Positions 1 through 8,811 of a DNA stretch of 64,000 nt are shown piece by piece (position 1 is the first letter of the stretch; each line of letters begins with the position of its first letter). The notes below the pieces were generated by a model. That model made no database searches. It was not told the origin of the DNA and saw only the letters and a list, made by a program, of their open reading frames with translations. The stretch is from positions 1,116,001 to 1,180,000 of the forward strand of contig NZ_CP092282.1 of assembly GCF_024972775.1 (NCBI RefSeq). Reading direction: 5' to 3'. The position numbers were made by a program, and so were the translations under genes. This DNA is from Dehalobacter sp. DCM (GTDB lineage Bacteria; Bacillota; Desulfitobacteriia; Desulfitobacteriales; Syntrophobotulaceae).

Positions 1-183
1 AAAGGCAATGTTCCCCGCTGCGTCCAAACCTGTCACCAGAAAGCCCGTACTTTCGGCGATCTGGACGACCCAAACAGCGAAGTTTCCAAGCTGATTAAGA
101 AACACAATGCCGTTCGTTTGCTTGGTGAACTCGGAACAGAACCCTATGTATTCTATATTGGATTGGAGGCGCAGATCCGATGA
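1..183 (+). CDS. 4Fe-4S ferredoxin subunit of a DMSO/polysulfide-reductase type complex (C-terminal 60 residues)
   Basis: The frame is open from base 1 and ends at a TGA that overlaps the next start (ATGA). The visible tail begins [15 protein letters not shown] and keeps the C-x3-C arrangement that closes the last cluster-binding motif of DmsB/PsrB/NrfC-like electron-transfer subunits. It ends with a short hydrophilic and aromatic tail. The gene start and the other cluster motifs lie outside the window. The overlap with the NrfD gene implies translational coupling; the pair would carry electrons between the quinone pool and a molybdopterin catalytic subunit presumably encoded upstream. The class is fairly safe; the substrate cannot be judged. 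Confidence 0.8.
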   Translation, partial: KGNVPRCVQTCHQKARTFGDLDDPNSEVSKLIKKHNAVRLLGELGTEPYVFYIGLEAQIR

Positions 184-1118
184 GTCACAAACATCATGAT
201 GGTTTTGGTTGGATGCTTGCTGTTGACTTTTTCTTCGCCGGAATGGGCGCAGCAATGCTGGTTATAGCCGGTCTCGCAGATTTGTTGTTGGGTGAAGGGA
301 TGACCTCCGTCCTGGGCAATTTCGTTGCTCCCTTATGTGTATGCGTTGGAGCCGGATTGCTGCTGCTTGAACTGCCCAATCCTTTAAAGGGTTGGCGGGT
401 ATTTATGAATCCGAAAGCGGTCATCTGCTTTGGTGCCTATATGATGACACTTTGTATCGGTGCCGGGTTGATCTACGCTTCCTTCGGACTTCCTTTCCTT
501 CCCTGGGCCGGATTTGTTATCGCCCGGAAGTTCTTTGCTGTTTGTTGTGTGATCTTTGGTTTGATTGTTGCCACATACCCTGGCATTCTGCTGGGACGCA
601 ACAAAGCCCGTCCGTTTTGGACCGGCGTTGGGATGATGACTATCTTCCTGCTTTCCTCTCTGGTTACGGGAATGTCCTGCTTTATTTTAAGCGACCTGCT
701 GCTGCCGGCACAAAATGTGGACGTGATGAATGTGATGCCCTGGCTCGCAGCTGCCGTCCTGGCTTTCCAACTGCTGACCTGGTTTGGTTACATGTGGGTT
801 AAGCTCACCGGAACAACCGAAAGGGAAGCTATTGCTGCCAAAATGTGGATTGATGGCAAATATGCGATGGCCTTTAAAGGCGGGATCCTCTTTATTGGAA
901 CGTTCATCCCATTGGTTCTGTTTCTGATTGCTCCGTATATTGTCATGGCCGACACACTCCTGGCCATAGGCGGTTTATGCGTCCTGCTCGGCGGTTTGAT
1001 TATGCGTAATGCCGTTATCTTCGCAGGGCAAGAACGTACCTGGCTGCCCGGCGAACAGAAGTTCAGAGGAAAGTTGCCGCATGGCGATGAAGATTTCATG
1101 AAGATATTAAAAAATTGA
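180..1118 (+). CDS. NrfD/PsrC-family quinone-interacting membrane subunit
   Basis: 312 residues, mostly hydrophobic, with about eight to nine predicted membrane helices, matching the length and pattern of NrfD/PsrC/DmsC-like anchors. These proteins exchange electrons with menaquinone in the membrane and pass them to or from a 4Fe-4S subunit. The ATG overlaps the stop of the upstream ferredoxin gene by the ATGA arrangement, so the two are translated together. The protein opens with a short polar His-rich stretch (SHKHHDGFG) before the first helix. No heme or metal motif was recognised. The partner catalytic subunit is not in the window; the Mo enzyme at 2780 is a possible but unproven alternative partner. 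Confidence 0.85.
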   Translation: MSHKHHDGFGWMLAVDFFFAGMGAAMLVIAGLADLLLGEGMTSVLGNFVAPLCVCVGAGLLLLELPNPLKGWRVFMNPKAVICFGAYMMTLCIGAGLIYASFGLPFLPWAGFVIARKFFAVCCVIFGLIVATYPGILLGRNKARPFWTGVGMMTIFLLSSLVTGMSCFILSDLLLPAQNVDVMNVMPWLAAAVLAFQLLTWFGYMWVKLTGTTEREAIAAKMWIDGKYAMAFKGGILFIGTFIPLVLFLIAPYIVMADTLLAIGGLCVLLGGLIMRNAVIFAGQERTWLPGEQKFRGKLPHGDEDFMKILKN

Positions 1119-1172
1119 TTGACCTTAGCGCATGTTTCAAAATAGTGTGGGTTCAGTAAAATGATATTGATG

Positions 1173-1217
1173 GATATACGTCATATCGATACGGCTGTAT
1201 ACGATGTGGCGTATATC
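1173..1217 (+). terminator. Hairpin in the 328-bp gap after the NrfD gene
   Basis: GATATACG (1173-1180) pairs perfectly with CGTATATC (1210-1217), and inner bases extend the pairing imperfectly. There is no clean U-run, so termination is only a guess; it could also be an operator. Nothing else was recognised in the gap 1119-1446 apart from the ribosome binding site of the next gene. Confidence 0.35.
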
Positions 1218-1446
1218 TTCATCATGACGGTTATTCTGGTGTATATTTAAGGTTGGAAACCCAATATGCGGATTTTACAGACAGCAACAGATAGTGTATC
1301 CTACTATCGGAACTACAACCTCGGAAATTGTTATTAGTATATTTGTGGTTTGCCCTTATTTGATTATCTTTTTTAGCGTATTTCGTATTATATAAATGCC
1401 CGGTGATCACGATCGTATGATGAGCGGGTCAAAAGGAGAAGGTTCT

Positions 1447-2772
1447 ATGTTGAAAAATGATACCGCTGTCTTAGATCATGCCGAAATTATCGATCAGACC
1501 CAAAGTGTCTGTCCTGTCTGCTTAAAAGTAATCGATGCGCAAATCGTGGTGCAGGATAGAGCCGTCTATATGGAGAAGACGTGTCCGGAACACGGGAAGG
1601 TTATTACCTATGTTTGGCCGGATATCGACCACTATCGCTGGATGAGTGATCTTCGCCTGCCCTTGAAAAAACCGCAGGTTTTCAGGCAGTCCCAGCAGGG
1701 TTGTCCGCATGATTGCGGTTTTTGTACATCGCATCTCCGCCACTGCACACTGGCTGAAATCGAGGTTACCGAACGTTGCAATCTTCGGTGTCCGGTCTGC
1801 TTTATGGCAGCTGAAGCGGCGAAAGGTGTCATTCAACATGACTTTGACCTTCAAATTATTGAAGATAAATATAAAGCAATTCTGGCGCAATCCGGGGCAC
1901 AAACCAGTATTCAACTGACCGGCGGTGAGCCGACTATTTGTAAAAATCTGCCCGAAATTGTTCGAATGGGAAGAAGAATTGGGTTTGATTATATCGAGGT
2001 CAACACCAACGGTGTTGTCATTGCACGCGATCCGGCATATATTCAGGAACTGGCCGAAGCAGGCATCAGCGGCATATATATGCAATTTGATGGATTGACT
2101 GGTGACGTCTATGCAAAGATCCGGGGAGAAAATATCTTGGAGTATAAACTGAAGGCGATTGAGAATTGTCGTAAGGTGGGGGTACAGGTTGTCCTGGCCA
2201 TGACAGTCATTGAAGGCATTAACGAGGACCAAATGGGTGATGTACTCAACTTTGCGCTGCAAAACCGGGATGTTATTGCCGGACTAGCGTATCAGCCTGC
2301 CTTCGGCTCCGGACGTTTTGACGTCACGATTCAAAAAAGGCTGACCATGGGTGATGTCGCTTTCATGTTGGCAGACCAAAGTAAAGGATTGATTCAACCG
2401 TATGATTTTCTGCCGCTGGGATGTTCTCATCCTATCTGCTCATCGGCAACATATATCATTGAAGAAAAAGGACATTTCCTGCCGTTTACCCGGCAGATAT
2501 CACCCCAGGAATATATAGAAGCTTTCAATCCGGACAGCCCTCAAGGTTCTGTATTGGGAGATATAGCCTCTAATAAATATCCTGATCTCGTATCCGGCGT
2601 GTCTATCGTCATCATGAATTATATGGATGCTTTTAGTATGGATCTCAAACGTTTAAAGGAATGCAGTATGACTGTTGCGAGAAATGACGGGTGTTTAGTG
2701 CCCTTTTGCTCCTATCAGCTGACCAATATCGACGGCAAACGGATGAGTGATCTCTTTGCACCGGAAGGATGA
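1447..2772 (+). CDS. Radical SAM enzyme with extra N-terminal cysteine motifs (MJ0619/Tes-like group)
   Basis: 441 residues from ATG 1447, chosen over an in-frame ATG at 1396 because AAAAGGAGAAGG lies just upstream. The radical SAM cluster motif is CNLRCPVC (C-x3-C-x2-C), followed by the TGGEPT motif. Ahead of it are CPVC, CPEHG and GCPHDCGFCTSHLRHC, a pattern typical of the radical SAM group that includes MJ0619 and archaeal tetraether lipid synthase Tes, which alkylate or join unreactive carbons. Further cysteines lie near residues 330-340 and 425. The stop is 8 bp before the Mo-enzyme start, so the two genes form an operon. A role in maturing that enzyme, its cofactor or its substrate is inference. 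The specific reaction is unknown. Confidence 0.75.
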   Translation: MLKNDTAVLDHAEIIDQTQSVCPVCLKVIDAQIVVQDRAVYMEKTCPEHGKVITYVWPDIDHYRWMSDLRLPLKKPQVFRQSQQGCPHDCGFCTSHLRHCTLAEIEVTERCNLRCPVCFMAAEAAKGVIQHDFDLQIIEDKYKAILAQSGAQTSIQLTGGEPTICKNLPEIVRMGRRIGFDYIEVNTNGVVIARDPAYIQELAEAGISGIYMQFDGLTGDVYAKIRGENILEYKLKAIENCRKVGVQVVLAMTVIEGINEDQMGDVLNFALQNRDVIAGLAYQPAFGSGRFDVTIQKRLTMGDVAFMLADQSKGLIQPYDFLPLGCSHPICSSATYIIEEKGHFLPFTRQISPQEYIEAFNPDSPQGSVLGDIASNKYPDLVSGVSIVIMNYMDAFSMDLKRLKECSMTVARNDGCLVPFCSYQLTNIDGKRMSDLFAPEG

Positions 2773-2779
2773 TGACGTT

Positions 2780-5038
2780 ATGGGTAGTAATGATAATGTG
2801 TTTATCACATCTCACAATAATGGTTTAGGAACCGGGAATGCCGATAGGAATTTGAACGAAAAGACAGTTCGGACAAACTGCCGATTCTGCGGATATCAAT
2901 GCGGTTTGACCGCAACTGTCCAAGACGGGAAGGTGACTTCAGTCAGTCCTGATCCCACGCGCTTTCCGGGTGATGCGAATATTCAAAAGGGCTGTCGGCG
3001 ATGGCGAATGGCCCCGGAAATACTGGATCATCCGCAGCGAATTAACTTTCCTATGAAAAGAGTGGGGGAACGCGGTAGCGGACAATGGGAAAGGATTTCT
3101 TGGGATCAAGCCCTGGATGAAATCGCTGCAAAACTTCAGTCGTTAAAGCAAAACTATGGACCTGAAATGTTAGCTACCAGTATCGGCGGACCGCACACGA
3201 CCTTTTGGCCGCTGCATCGTTTCATGGCCCTTTTTGGAAGTCCAAATAATATGGGTATCGGCCAGATTTGCTGGAACCCGGGTATCTGGATTAATTCCCT
3301 GACATATGGCTGGCCAATTGACATGGAACTTGACCAGGAAGAAACAGGCTGCCTGATTCTCTGGGGTGTTAATCCTGCCGAATCAGATAACTCCGTATTA
3401 TGGCGTACGATACAGGCTTTCAGCAGGACGGGAAAACCGTTTATCGTTGTTGATCCAAGAAGAACCCGGTCCGCGGAGATTGCAACCCATTGGGTGGGGA
3501 TTCGGCCCGGAACCGATGCGGTATTTGCTTTAGGCTTGCTTCAGGTGATCATCACGGAGAATTTATATGATCAGGAATTTGTCACACAATGGTGTCATGG
3601 TTTTGAGCAGCTTAGACAGCATGTGCTTTCTTATAAGCCGGATCTTGTTGAGGAGATCACCGGTGTCCCCGCGGACATGATCAGGGAGGTGGCACATTTA
3701 TATGCTAAAAATGGACCGGCTACCTTGCATAGTGGACGGGGCATCGATCAGCTGGGGCCAAACAGTGTGCCAACCCATCGGGCAATTGCTATCTTACGTG
3801 CCATTACCGGCAACCTGGACCGACCGTATGCTTCCCATATCAGTGAAATGCCCGATTTTATTCCCGAAATCGATTTGGAATTAAGTGAACAGCATGCGGC
3901 GGCGATGGCGGCAAAATACATTGCCAAGGATAAACTCAGTTTACAGGCATTCACCGGGTATGAAAAAGTCCGTCAGCAAACGATGAAGCATGGGAAACGC
4001 CTGCCGATGCGCTATTTGACTTCAGCACACCCCAACCTTGTTTGGAATGCCATGTTAACGGGTAAACCCTATCCTGTCAGATCACTTATTGTCATGGCTT
4101 CGGATCCGTTACTAACGCAGGCAGATACCCATCTGATCTATGAAGCAATGAAGAGCTTGGACCTGATGGTTGTGTTGGAATTGTTCCCAAATCCCACCTC
4201 CATGCTGGCTGACTATGTGCTGCCGAGCGCAGGAATTCTGGAACGGCCTCTTATTGAGACAAAGGCTGGCACCGCCAATATTGCCTATGGCGGCGACCAA
4301 GCGGTAGAACCCTATTATGAACGCCGACCGGACTTTTACTTCTGGAAAGAACTGGGGCTGCGACTGGGCCAATCGGATACGGACTGGCCATGGGAAACTT
4401 ACCACGATGCCATGATCTCATCATTAGCTCCGGCGGGTATTTCCTGGGAAGAATATTGTGATACCGGACTTTATTGCCCGCCGAATGACTATTTTAAGTA
4501 TGCGGATATCGATCCGGCAACCGGCAAGTACAAAGGTTTTGCCACAGTCAGTGGAAAAGTGGAGCTTTTCAGTGAACTTCTGCAAGAGATCGGCGCCGAT
4601 CCGCTCCCTACGCCAAAACCCGTTCAGGCCCAATATGAGGAATATCCATTAATATTGATTAGCGGTGCACGTTTTCAACCGTATTACGCGTCGAGTTATC
4701 ACCATTTGGAAAAATTCCGGGCGACACATCCGGAACCTTTAGCGGAAATAAGTGCAGCTACCGCTGCAAAGTTAGGGTTGGAAGACGGATGCAAAGTCCA
4801 GGTCGAAACAGATCGGGGAAAAGCAGTGTTTACTTTAAAAATATCTGTCATGTGTGACGATGTTGTCAGTCTGGAGTATGGATGGTGGTATCCGGAGATG
4901 CAGCCAGCAGAACCGGATCTGGGCGGACTATGGCTGGGGAATGCCAATATTCTTACCAATGCGGATATTGAAACTTCCGATCCGTTGATCGGTACTTGGA
5001 CCTATAACGGTTTGTCCTGTAAAATCAAAAGGTTATAA
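2780..5038 (+). CDS. Mo/W-bisMGD enzyme of the DMSO reductase family, acetylene-hydratase-like
   Basis: 752 residues from ATG 2780, preceded by GGAAGG; an in-frame GTG at 2747 lies inside the radical SAM gene and is less likely. The N-terminal 4Fe-4S site is C34-x2-C37-x3-C41 with C72. The following WERISWDQALDEIA block, DPRRT at about 230 and the C-terminal dinucleotide-binding region follow the Pelobacter acetylenicus acetylene hydratase layout (730 residues) closely by eye. C164 (GQICWNPG) sits where that enzyme has its tungsten ligand Cys141. However, the catalytic Asp13 of acetylene hydratase, which follows the second cluster Cys, is Gly38 here, so acetylene hydration is unlikely. No Tat signal is seen, suggesting a cytoplasmic enzyme. 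Substrate unknown. Confidence 0.8.
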   Translation: MGSNDNVFITSHNNGLGTGNADRNLNEKTVRTNCRFCGYQCGLTATVQDGKVTSVSPDPTRFPGDANIQKGCRRWRMAPEILDHPQRINFPMKRVGERGSGQWERISWDQALDEIAAKLQSLKQNYGPEMLATSIGGPHTTFWPLHRFMALFGSPNNMGIGQICWNPGIWINSLTYGWPIDMELDQEETGCLILWGVNPAESDNSVLWRTIQAFSRTGKPFIVVDPRRTRSAEIATHWVGIRPGTDAVFALGLLQVIITENLYDQEFVTQWCHGFEQLRQHVLSYKPDLVEEITGVPADMIREVAHLYAKNGPATLHSGRGIDQLGPNSVPTHRAIAILRAITGNLDRPYASHISEMPDFIPEIDLELSEQHAAAMAAKYIAKDKLSLQAFTGYEKVRQQTMKHGKRLPMRYLTSAHPNLVWNAMLTGKPYPVRSLIVMASDPLLTQADTHLIYEAMKSLDLMVVLELFPNPTSMLADYVLPSAGILERPLIETKAGTANIAYGGDQAVEPYYERRPDFYFWKELGLRLGQSDTDWPWETYHDAMISSLAPAGISWEEYCDTGLYCPPNDYFKYADIDPATGKYKGFATVSGKVELFSELLQEIGADPLPTPKPVQAQYEEYPLILISGARFQPYYASSYHHLEKFRATHPEPLAEISAATAAKLGLEDGCKVQVETDRGKAVFTLKISVMCDDVVSLEYGWWYPEMQPAEPDLGGLWLGNANILTNADIETSDPLIGTWTYNGLSCKIKRL

Positions 5039-5095
5039 AATAAAAAATTGACTGGCATAGATATTGCATTATAAAAGTATGACCGGAGGGTTCTT

Positions 5096-5983
5096 TTGCA
5101 TAAGAAGATTATCTTTGACTGTGACAATACGATGGGCGTGCAAGGCGCGGATGTTGATGATGGTCTGGCCTTGATTTATCTCTTGGGTAAGATGGATGCG
5201 GAAATATGCGGAATTACGACGACTTATGGAAACAGTGACGTCGAGACGGTCTATACCAATACACAACGTATGCTGCATGAGATTGGACGGTCGGATATAC
5301 CTTTCTTCAAAGGCTGTCCGGATAATCACACCCATATCAGCGACGCTGTGGATTTTCTTGTAAAGACTGTTGATGCCGATCCGGGGAGTATTAGCATACT
5401 GGCGACTGGTTCGCTAACTAACATCTATGCGGCCTTTCTCAAAGATCCTCTCTTTTTTCAGAAAACTGCTGAAATCGTTGTCATGGGGGGCATTACGGAA
5501 CCCTTGATCATCAACGAGAGAAATTTGGATGAACTGAATTTCTCTTGTGACCTGGAAGCGGTTAAGGTGCTGATGGAAAATGGAAGAAATATCTCTATTA
5601 TTACCGGTAATAACTGTCTAAAGGCCTTTTTTAGCCGAGAGGAGTTTATTGGAAAACTCAACTGTCCCAGTCCATCAACCCACTATCTCCGCGATAATTG
5701 CATGTACTGGTTTACCCATATAATGAAGATATTTGAAACAGACGGATTTTATAATTGGGATGTTGTCGCAGCTGTATATTTAATGGATAGGTCACTGTTT
5801 ACCGATTGTTTTAAGATGCTAAAAACAAATCTGGAAGACTTGAAGCAGGGTTTTCTTCTGTTTGATGATACTAAGGATTCTCAACACTCCGGATTACCGT
5901 TTATCAACTTGCCGGTAATAACGGACTCACGGGATTTTATTGAGGAAGTGTATACGACTTGGTTATCTTTTCATATCAAGTGA
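5096..5983 (+). CDS. Inosine-uridine-preferring type nucleoside hydrolase
   Basis: 295 residues from a TTG start preceded by CCGGAGGG. The N-terminal metal and ribose site reads DCDNTMGVQGADVDDG, a longer version of the family's DxDxGxDDxxA motif. Other family hallmarks are TGSLTN near residue 104, VMGGI near 130 and NFSCDLEA near 145. The enzyme class cleaves the N-glycosidic bond of nucleosides to give base plus ribose. It follows the Mo-enzyme gene by 57 bp on the same strand, but no functional link is obvious; it may simply be a salvage gene transcribed by read-through. Confidence 0.85.
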   Translation: MHKKIIFDCDNTMGVQGADVDDGLALIYLLGKMDAEICGITTTYGNSDVETVYTNTQRMLHEIGRSDIPFFKGCPDNHTHISDAVDFLVKTVDADPGSISILATGSLTNIYAAFLKDPLFFQKTAEIVVMGGITEPLIINERNLDELNFSCDLEAVKVLMENGRNISIITGNNCLKAFFSREEFIGKLNCPSPSTHYLRDNCMYWFTHIMKIFETDGFYNWDVVAAVYLMDRSLFTDCFKMLKTNLEDLKQGFLLFDDTKDSQHSGLPFINLPVITDSRDFIEEVYTTWLSFHIK

Positions 5984-6124
5984 TCAGTTGGCTTTGCTAA
6001 ATTAAAACGCAAATGTAATAAAATGTAAGCCTTAATGAAATCACACTATTTTATAATAAGATAGAGACAGAAAACGGTTTTTAGGTTATAATGTAGGTAA
6101 CAATTTTTATAAAAATCATATAAT

Positions 6125-6235
6125 TTTTCTCCGAGCCTTAAAGTCCTAAAGTATTATGCTATGGACCTGAGGTCTGGACAAAGTCCACGGAGTGACAGAA
6201 GAAATTTTGTTACTTGCTGTATCGCGAAGGAGATG
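6125..6235 (+). promoter_or_regulatory. Candidate molybdenum cofactor (Moco) riboswitch aptamer
   Basis: In the 431-bp gap before moeA, CTCCGAGCC (6129-6137) can pair through CTCC with GGAG (6229-6232) in CGCGAAGGAG. Between them lie a GGAC-AAA-GTCC hairpin and AGTGACA (6191-6197). This end pairing and these internal blocks agree with my memory of the Moco RNA motif, which is found ahead of Moco synthesis and Mo-enzyme genes. The position directly upstream of moeA supports the call. A covariance-model search with Rfam RF01055 would settle it. Confidence 0.7.
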
Positions 6236-6240
6236 CGAAT

Positions 6241-6354
6241 ATGAATGGTTTTTTCAAACCAAAAATTTATTCCTGCATGTCCGTGCAGGAATTTATTTAT
6301 TCATGGATGAATTTGTGCCACGGATGGCAAGGAGCGGCGATTATTCATGGATGA
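6241..6354 (+). CDS. Possible 37-residue leader ORF under the riboswitch
   Basis: ATG 6241 opens a 37-codon frame beginning MNGFFKPKIYSC and ending at TGA 6352-6354. The GGAG at 6229-6232, which is also the 3' arm of the aptamer base stem, lies at ideal ribosome-binding distance. The frame overlaps both the terminator-like hairpin and the first family-B repeat, so it may be incidental. No homology is recognised. Confidence 0.25.
   Translation: MNGFFKPKIYSCMSVQEFIYSWMNLCHGWQGAAIIHG
6269..6300 (+). terminator. Terminator-like hairpin, possible riboswitch expression platform
   Basis: ATTCCTGCA (6269-6277) pairs perfectly with TGCAGGAAT (6284-6292) and is followed by the T-rich run TTATTTATT. 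Its position just after the candidate Moco aptamer and before moeA suits transcription attenuation. Confidence 0.5.
6300..6340 (+). repeat. Dispersed repeat family B, copy 1
   Basis: Starts TTCATGGATGAATT and ends GGATGGCAAGGAGCGGCGA. The same unit recurs at 6344-6392 and 31282-31330, with a diverged relative at 18441-18487. The start contains the inverted repeat ATTCAT-GG-ATGAAT. Confidence 0.65.
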
Positions 6355-6392
6355 ATTTATGCCGCGGTACCACAGGTGGTAAGGAGAGACGA
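6344..6392 (+). repeat. Dispersed repeat family B, copy 2
   Basis: Second unit directly adjoining copy 1, with TTCATGGATGAATTTATG, GCCGCGG and TGGTAAGGAGAGACGA. It ends a few bases before the moeA ribosome binding site. Confidence 0.6.
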
Positions 6393-6414
6393 TTTTTTAT
6401 GAGGAGGATCAACG

Positions 6415-7632
6415 TTGAAAAACAACATATCGCTGGAAGAAGCTCAGAGCCTGTTATTTGAATATTGTAACGTTGTGGAAAGTACAAAATTGGACTTGGC
6501 TGATACCCTGGAAAGTGTACTATCCGAGGATATATATTCTCAGGAAAACATACCGCCCTTTGCCCGTTCACCTTATGATGGGTATGTATTACGGGCTGAA
6601 GATACAGTAGAAGCAAGTCCGGCTAAACCTGTAACACTGGAAGTTATTGAAGAAGTACCTGCAGGCTATACCGCCAAGCAACCTGTCCGACCCGGCCAGG
6701 CGATAAAAATCCTTACAGGTGCTCCAATTCCTGAAGGAGCTGATGCTGTGACCAAATTTGAAGAGGTTGCGGTTCGGGATAATACGATTACCATAACCAG
6801 ACAATATAAACCCGGAGAAGATATTGTTCCAGCGGGAGAAGATATTGCTGCGGGGCAAATCATGGCGACCAAAGGTACGCTCATTACACCCCCGTTGATG
6901 GGAGTAATGGCTTCGCTTGGCGTAGCTCACGTGCCGGTTTATAAAATACCCAAGGTAGCGTTGATCTCAACGGGTGATGAACTGATCGATGCCTCAGAGG
7001 ATCTCCGTCCCGGAAAAATTCGAAACAGTAATATCTATACACTCCAAGGTTACCTTCGTACAATCGGGATCAAACCGATCGTCATAGGAATGTGCAAAGA
7101 TACAATGGAAGCAGTAGCCGATTTAGTGGAAAAAGGATGGGAGGAAGCCGATGTTGTCATCACAACCGGCGGTGTATCTGTCGGCGACTATGACGTCATC
7201 CGTTTTGCAGCCGACTATCTTGGTGCAGAAACGCTGTTTTGGAAAATAGATATCAAACCCGGCTCAGCCTGCCTCGTCGCTGTCAGGGAGGGAAAAATAC
7301 TCATCGGTTTATCCGGCAATCCTGCGGCAGCAATAGTAACATATCAACTTCTTGTCGTACCTTTTCTTAAAAGGATGGCGGGTAGAAACGCTTATCACAA
7401 TGAGACGCTTGTAGCGACTATGCAAGCAGATTTTCGCAAAGGAAGTCCTCGCAGACGATTTATCAGAGGCAGGATTGTCTTTGAAAACGGTTTAGCCAAT
7501 ATTGAGACTACCGGGGAACAAGGTAACGGTGTCCTCAGTTCGTTGCTTGGATGTGATGCTCTGGCAGAGGTCCCTGAAAAGAGCGGACCTGTTAAAGCCG
7601 GAGAAAAGTTGACTGTTTATAAGGTTGAATAA
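6415..7632 (+). CDS. moeA: Molybdopterin molybdenumtransferase MoeA
   Basis: 405 residues, the usual MoeA length. It starts at TTG 6415 with GAGGAGG at 6401-6407. MoeA inserts molybdate into adenylylated molybdopterin to make active Moco in the cytoplasm. Family marks are PPFARSPYDGY near residue 43, the STGDEL block near 185, TTGGVSVGDYD near 252 and LSGNPAAA near 300, followed by the C-terminal beta domain. It is the first gene of a long Moco block and sits behind the candidate Moco riboswitch, so feedback by cofactor level is expected. The non-ATG start may lower expression. Confidence 0.93.
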   Translation: MKNNISLEEAQSLLFEYCNVVESTKLDLADTLESVLSEDIYSQENIPPFARSPYDGYVLRAEDTVEASPAKPVTLEVIEEVPAGYTAKQPVRPGQAIKILTGAPIPEGADAVTKFEEVAVRDNTITITRQYKPGEDIVPAGEDIAAGQIMATKGTLITPPLMGVMASLGVAHVPVYKIPKVALISTGDELIDASEDLRPGKIRNSNIYTLQGYLRTIGIKPIVIGMCKDTMEAVADLVEKGWEEADVVITTGGVSVGDYDVIRFAADYLGAETLFWKIDIKPGSACLVAVREGKILIGLSGNPAAAIVTYQLLVVPFLKRMAGRNAYHNETLVATMQADFRKGSPRRRFIRGRIVFENGLANIETTGEQGNGVLSSLLGCDALAEVPEKSGPVKAGEKLTVYKVE

Positions 7633-7693
7633 TTTGTTGATCAAAATAAACCATAGAAATGAATCAAAAAAAGTCATACCGGAGGAGATATAA

Positions 7694-8713
7694 GTGAAAA
7701 AGGTAGCAGTTCAAGATGCAGTGGGTATGATTCTCTGTCACGATATAACGAAAGTAATCCCTGGAGAATTCAAAGGCGCTGCGTTTAAGCGAAATCATGT
7801 TATCTGTCAGGAAGATGTCGAAGAACTATTAAGCCTAGGAAAAGAACACATATACGTTTGGGAAGAAAACGCCGGCGAGATTCATGAGGATGACGCGGCT
7901 GTTCGTATGGCACAGGCTGTGATGGGTGAAAACATCCGGTATACAGAACCGCAGGAGGGAAAAACAACTCTCATATCCACAGAAAAAGGCTTATTACGGA
8001 TCAAAAGCTCACTTTTATATGAGATCAATTCCATTGAGCACGTGACTATTCCCTCTTTGCCGAGTAACTTTAAAGTGGAAGTAGACCAAAAGATAGCTGC
8101 AGCACGTATAGTTCCCCTTGTTACGAAAGAAGAAAATATACGCAAAGTGGAAGAGTTGTGTATTTTACATGGACCGGTATTTTCTGTTCAGCCTTATAAA
8201 AAGCTGAAAGTCGGTATTGTAATCACCGGCAGTGAGGTTTTTAAAGGCAGGATCAAGGATAAATTCGGACCTGTCATTCGCAAGAAAGTTGATTATTTTG
8301 GAGCTGAAATCATTGGTCAGGAATATTGCCCGGATGAGCTGGAGCTTATTCAGGGTAAGATTTATGAATTTATGGACAAGAAGGCTGATTTGATCATTAT
8401 GACCGGCGGCATGTCGGTTGATCCGGATGATCTGACACCGGGGGCAATCAGAGGAACGGGTGCAGAAGTGATTACTTACGGCGTGCCTGTTCAGCCCGGA
8501 AATATGTTTATGCTGGCCTATTTGCGTGGTGTACCTATATTAGGTGTACCCGGTGCCGCAGCTTATTATAAAACGACTGTTTTGGATGCGGTATTACCGA
8601 AAATATTTACCTGCGAAACCCTAAGTAAAAACGATTTCATTCGGATGGGTGAAGGCGGCTTATGCAGCAACTGCCAAATGTGTCAATATCCAAACTGTTA
8701 TTTTTGCAGATAA
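7694..8713 (+). CDS. MoeA/CinA-like molybdopterin-binding protein with cysteine-rich tail
   Basis: 339 residues from GTG 7694 with GGAGGAG upstream. The N-terminal half (about 1-165) looks like a MoeA-like non-catalytic region. The C-terminal half carries a molybdopterin-binding fold with ITGSEVFKGRI, MTGGMSVDPDD and VPGAAAYY. The protein ends CSNCQMCQYPNCYFCR, five cysteines in the last 16 residues, unusual for this fold and suggestive of a metal or Fe-S site. It lies 61 bp after moeA in the same operon. Possible roles are a second insertase (for example tungsten versus molybdenum) or a cofactor carrier; neither is shown by the sequence. Confidence 0.75.
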   Translation: MKKVAVQDAVGMILCHDITKVIPGEFKGAAFKRNHVICQEDVEELLSLGKEHIYVWEENAGEIHEDDAAVRMAQAVMGENIRYTEPQEGKTTLISTEKGLLRIKSSLLYEINSIEHVTIPSLPSNFKVEVDQKIAAARIVPLVTKEENIRKVEELCILHGPVFSVQPYKKLKVGIVITGSEVFKGRIKDKFGPVIRKKVDYFGAEIIGQEYCPDELELIQGKIYEFMDKKADLIIMTGGMSVDPDDLTPGAIRGTGAEVITYGVPVQPGNMFMLAYLRGVPILGVPGAAAYYKTTVLDAVLPKIFTCETLSKNDFIRMGEGGLCSNCQMCQYPNCYFCR

Positions 8714-8811
8714 TTGACCCTGACCCCAGATCCAGGATTATAAAGTGTCATGTCCAAACTATAGAATCGTCAGCAAAATACGTTTTACGCGCATTTGAGG
8801 AGAGATAAAAT

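Noticed and set aside
2780-5038. True acetylene hydratase
   Set aside because: The layout and metal-ligand Cys fit, but the catalytic Asp after the second cluster Cys is replaced by Gly38.
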